Below are positions 5,797 to 6,059 of a stretch of 6,059 nucleotides of DNA, piece by piece. A program made the translations under genes and the position numbers. Numbering within the stretch: the first letter of the stretch is position 1; each line of letters starts with the position of its first letter. This DNA is from Bacillota bacterium (GTDB lineage Bacteria > Bacillota > Clostridia > Peptostreptococcales > Anaerovoracaceae). The notes beneath the pieces were generated by a model, which was not told the origin of the DNA, made no database searches, and saw only the letters and a list, made by a program, of their open reading frames with translations. The stretch is from NCBI GenBank assembly GCA_016282655.1, contig JAEELK010000137.1, forward strand, positions 1 through 6,059. The letters run 5' to 3'.

Positions 5797-6059
5797 ATGA
5801 AGATCGCAGTCGCAAGTGACCACGGCGGCTTCACGCTGAAGGAAGCCCTGAAGGCGCATCTCCTGGAGCGGGGCTTTGAAGTGGAAGACCTCGGTACACA
5901 CAGCGAGGACTCCGTCGACTACCCCGTCTACGGAGAGGCCTGCGCCCGCTATGTGGCGGAAGGAAAGGCGGAGCGCGGCATCGTCTGCTGCGGCACTGGC
6001 ATCGGCATCTCCATCGCCGCGAACAAGGTAACGGGCATCCGCTGCGCGCTCGTCACGAA
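5797..6059 (+). CDS. rpiB: Ribose-5-phosphate isomerase B (3' end missing)
   Basis: RpiB interconverts ribose 5-phosphate and ribulose 5-phosphate in the non-oxidative pentose phosphate pathway; relatives include the LacA/LacB sugar isomerases. The frame starts at ATG 5797 and stays open to the window end, giving 87 residues of an expected ~145-150. MKIAVASDHGGFTLKEAL at the N-terminus carries the Asp8-His9 pair, DYPVYGE follows at 41-47, and GIVCCGTGIGISIAANKV (61-78) contains the expected catalytic Cys65 and the phosphate-binding CGTGIG turn. IRCALVT closes the visible part. The ribosome binding site is AAAGGA (5783-5788), 8 nt before the start, within a purine-rich run. It lies 55 nt after tsaC with a GC-rich hairpin in between and no terminator, so readthrough from prfA-tsaC is likely. 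The DYP and CGTG motifs favour RpiB over LacA/LacB, though the C-terminal half would settle it. Confidence 0.93.
   Translation, partial: MKIAVASDHGGFTLKEALKAHLLERGFEVEDLGTHSEDSVDYPVYGEACARYVAEGKAERGIVCCGTGIGISIAANKVTGIRCALVT

Noticed and set aside
4680..5834. Long open frame on the - strand (384 codons) opposite tsaC
   Set aside because: It is antisense to a clear tsaC gene. The translation is His/Arg/Gly-rich with no recognisable domain, as expected from the complement of GC-rich codons.
1..6059. Defence system, mobile element, CRISPR array, tRNA or riboswitch
   Set aside because: All coding space belongs to conserved housekeeping genes, the gaps are at most 149 nt, and no repeats, recombinase motifs, cloverleaf folds or aptamer-like sequences were seen.

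Overview
This is a 6.06 kb, GC-rich stretch of bacterial chromosome. It is packed with housekeeping genes for transcription termination and translation, all on the + strand. The order is 3' part of rho, a DUF1385 (YqhQ-type) membrane protein gene, prmC, rpmE, prfA, a Sua5-type tsaC (ywlC), and the 5' part of rpiB. This neighbourhood is typical of Bacillota (Firmicutes), especially Clostridia. The AAAGGAGTGA-type ribosome binding site, the C-terminal Sua5 domain on the threonylcarbamoyl-AMP synthase and the DUF1385 gene next to prmC all fit. The high GC content and the low-complexity linker in Rho suggest a GC-rich Clostridia-like lineage. No rRNA or other decisive taxonomic marker is present, so this is an inference.

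Layout: (1) Positions 1-3157 are a tight block. rho lacks its start, DUF1385 follows after 12 nt, and prmC overlaps DUF1385 by 10 nt. (2) Positions 3158-3265 hold a candidate sigma-A promoter and a leader hairpin for rpmE. The 66-aa zinc-type bL31 ends at a strong intrinsic terminator (3478-3505), so rpmE looks like an independent monocistron within the cluster. (3) A second AT-rich promoter-like region (about 3553-3570) precedes prfA. prfA overlaps tsaC through a TAATG junction (stop 4681-4683, start 4683), which implies translational coupling. (4) After tsaC comes a 55-nt gap with a very GC-rich hairpin and no T-run, then rpiB, which runs off the window.

How the genes work together: Rho terminates transcription. 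RF1 (PrfA) releases peptides at UAA/UAG codons. PrmC methylates the glutamine of the RF1 GGQ motif. bL31 bridges the ribosomal subunits. TsaC makes the threonylcarbamoyl-AMP used for the t6A37 modification of ANN-decoding tRNAs. RpiB belongs to the pentose phosphate pathway. DUF1385 is the only gene here without an established function. I found no mobile element, CRISPR array, tRNA or rRNA, and no convincing new multi-gene system. The second-look items are the uncharacterised DUF1385 protein, the rpmE leader hairpin, the Rho linker, the position of rpmE and the stop-codon bias.
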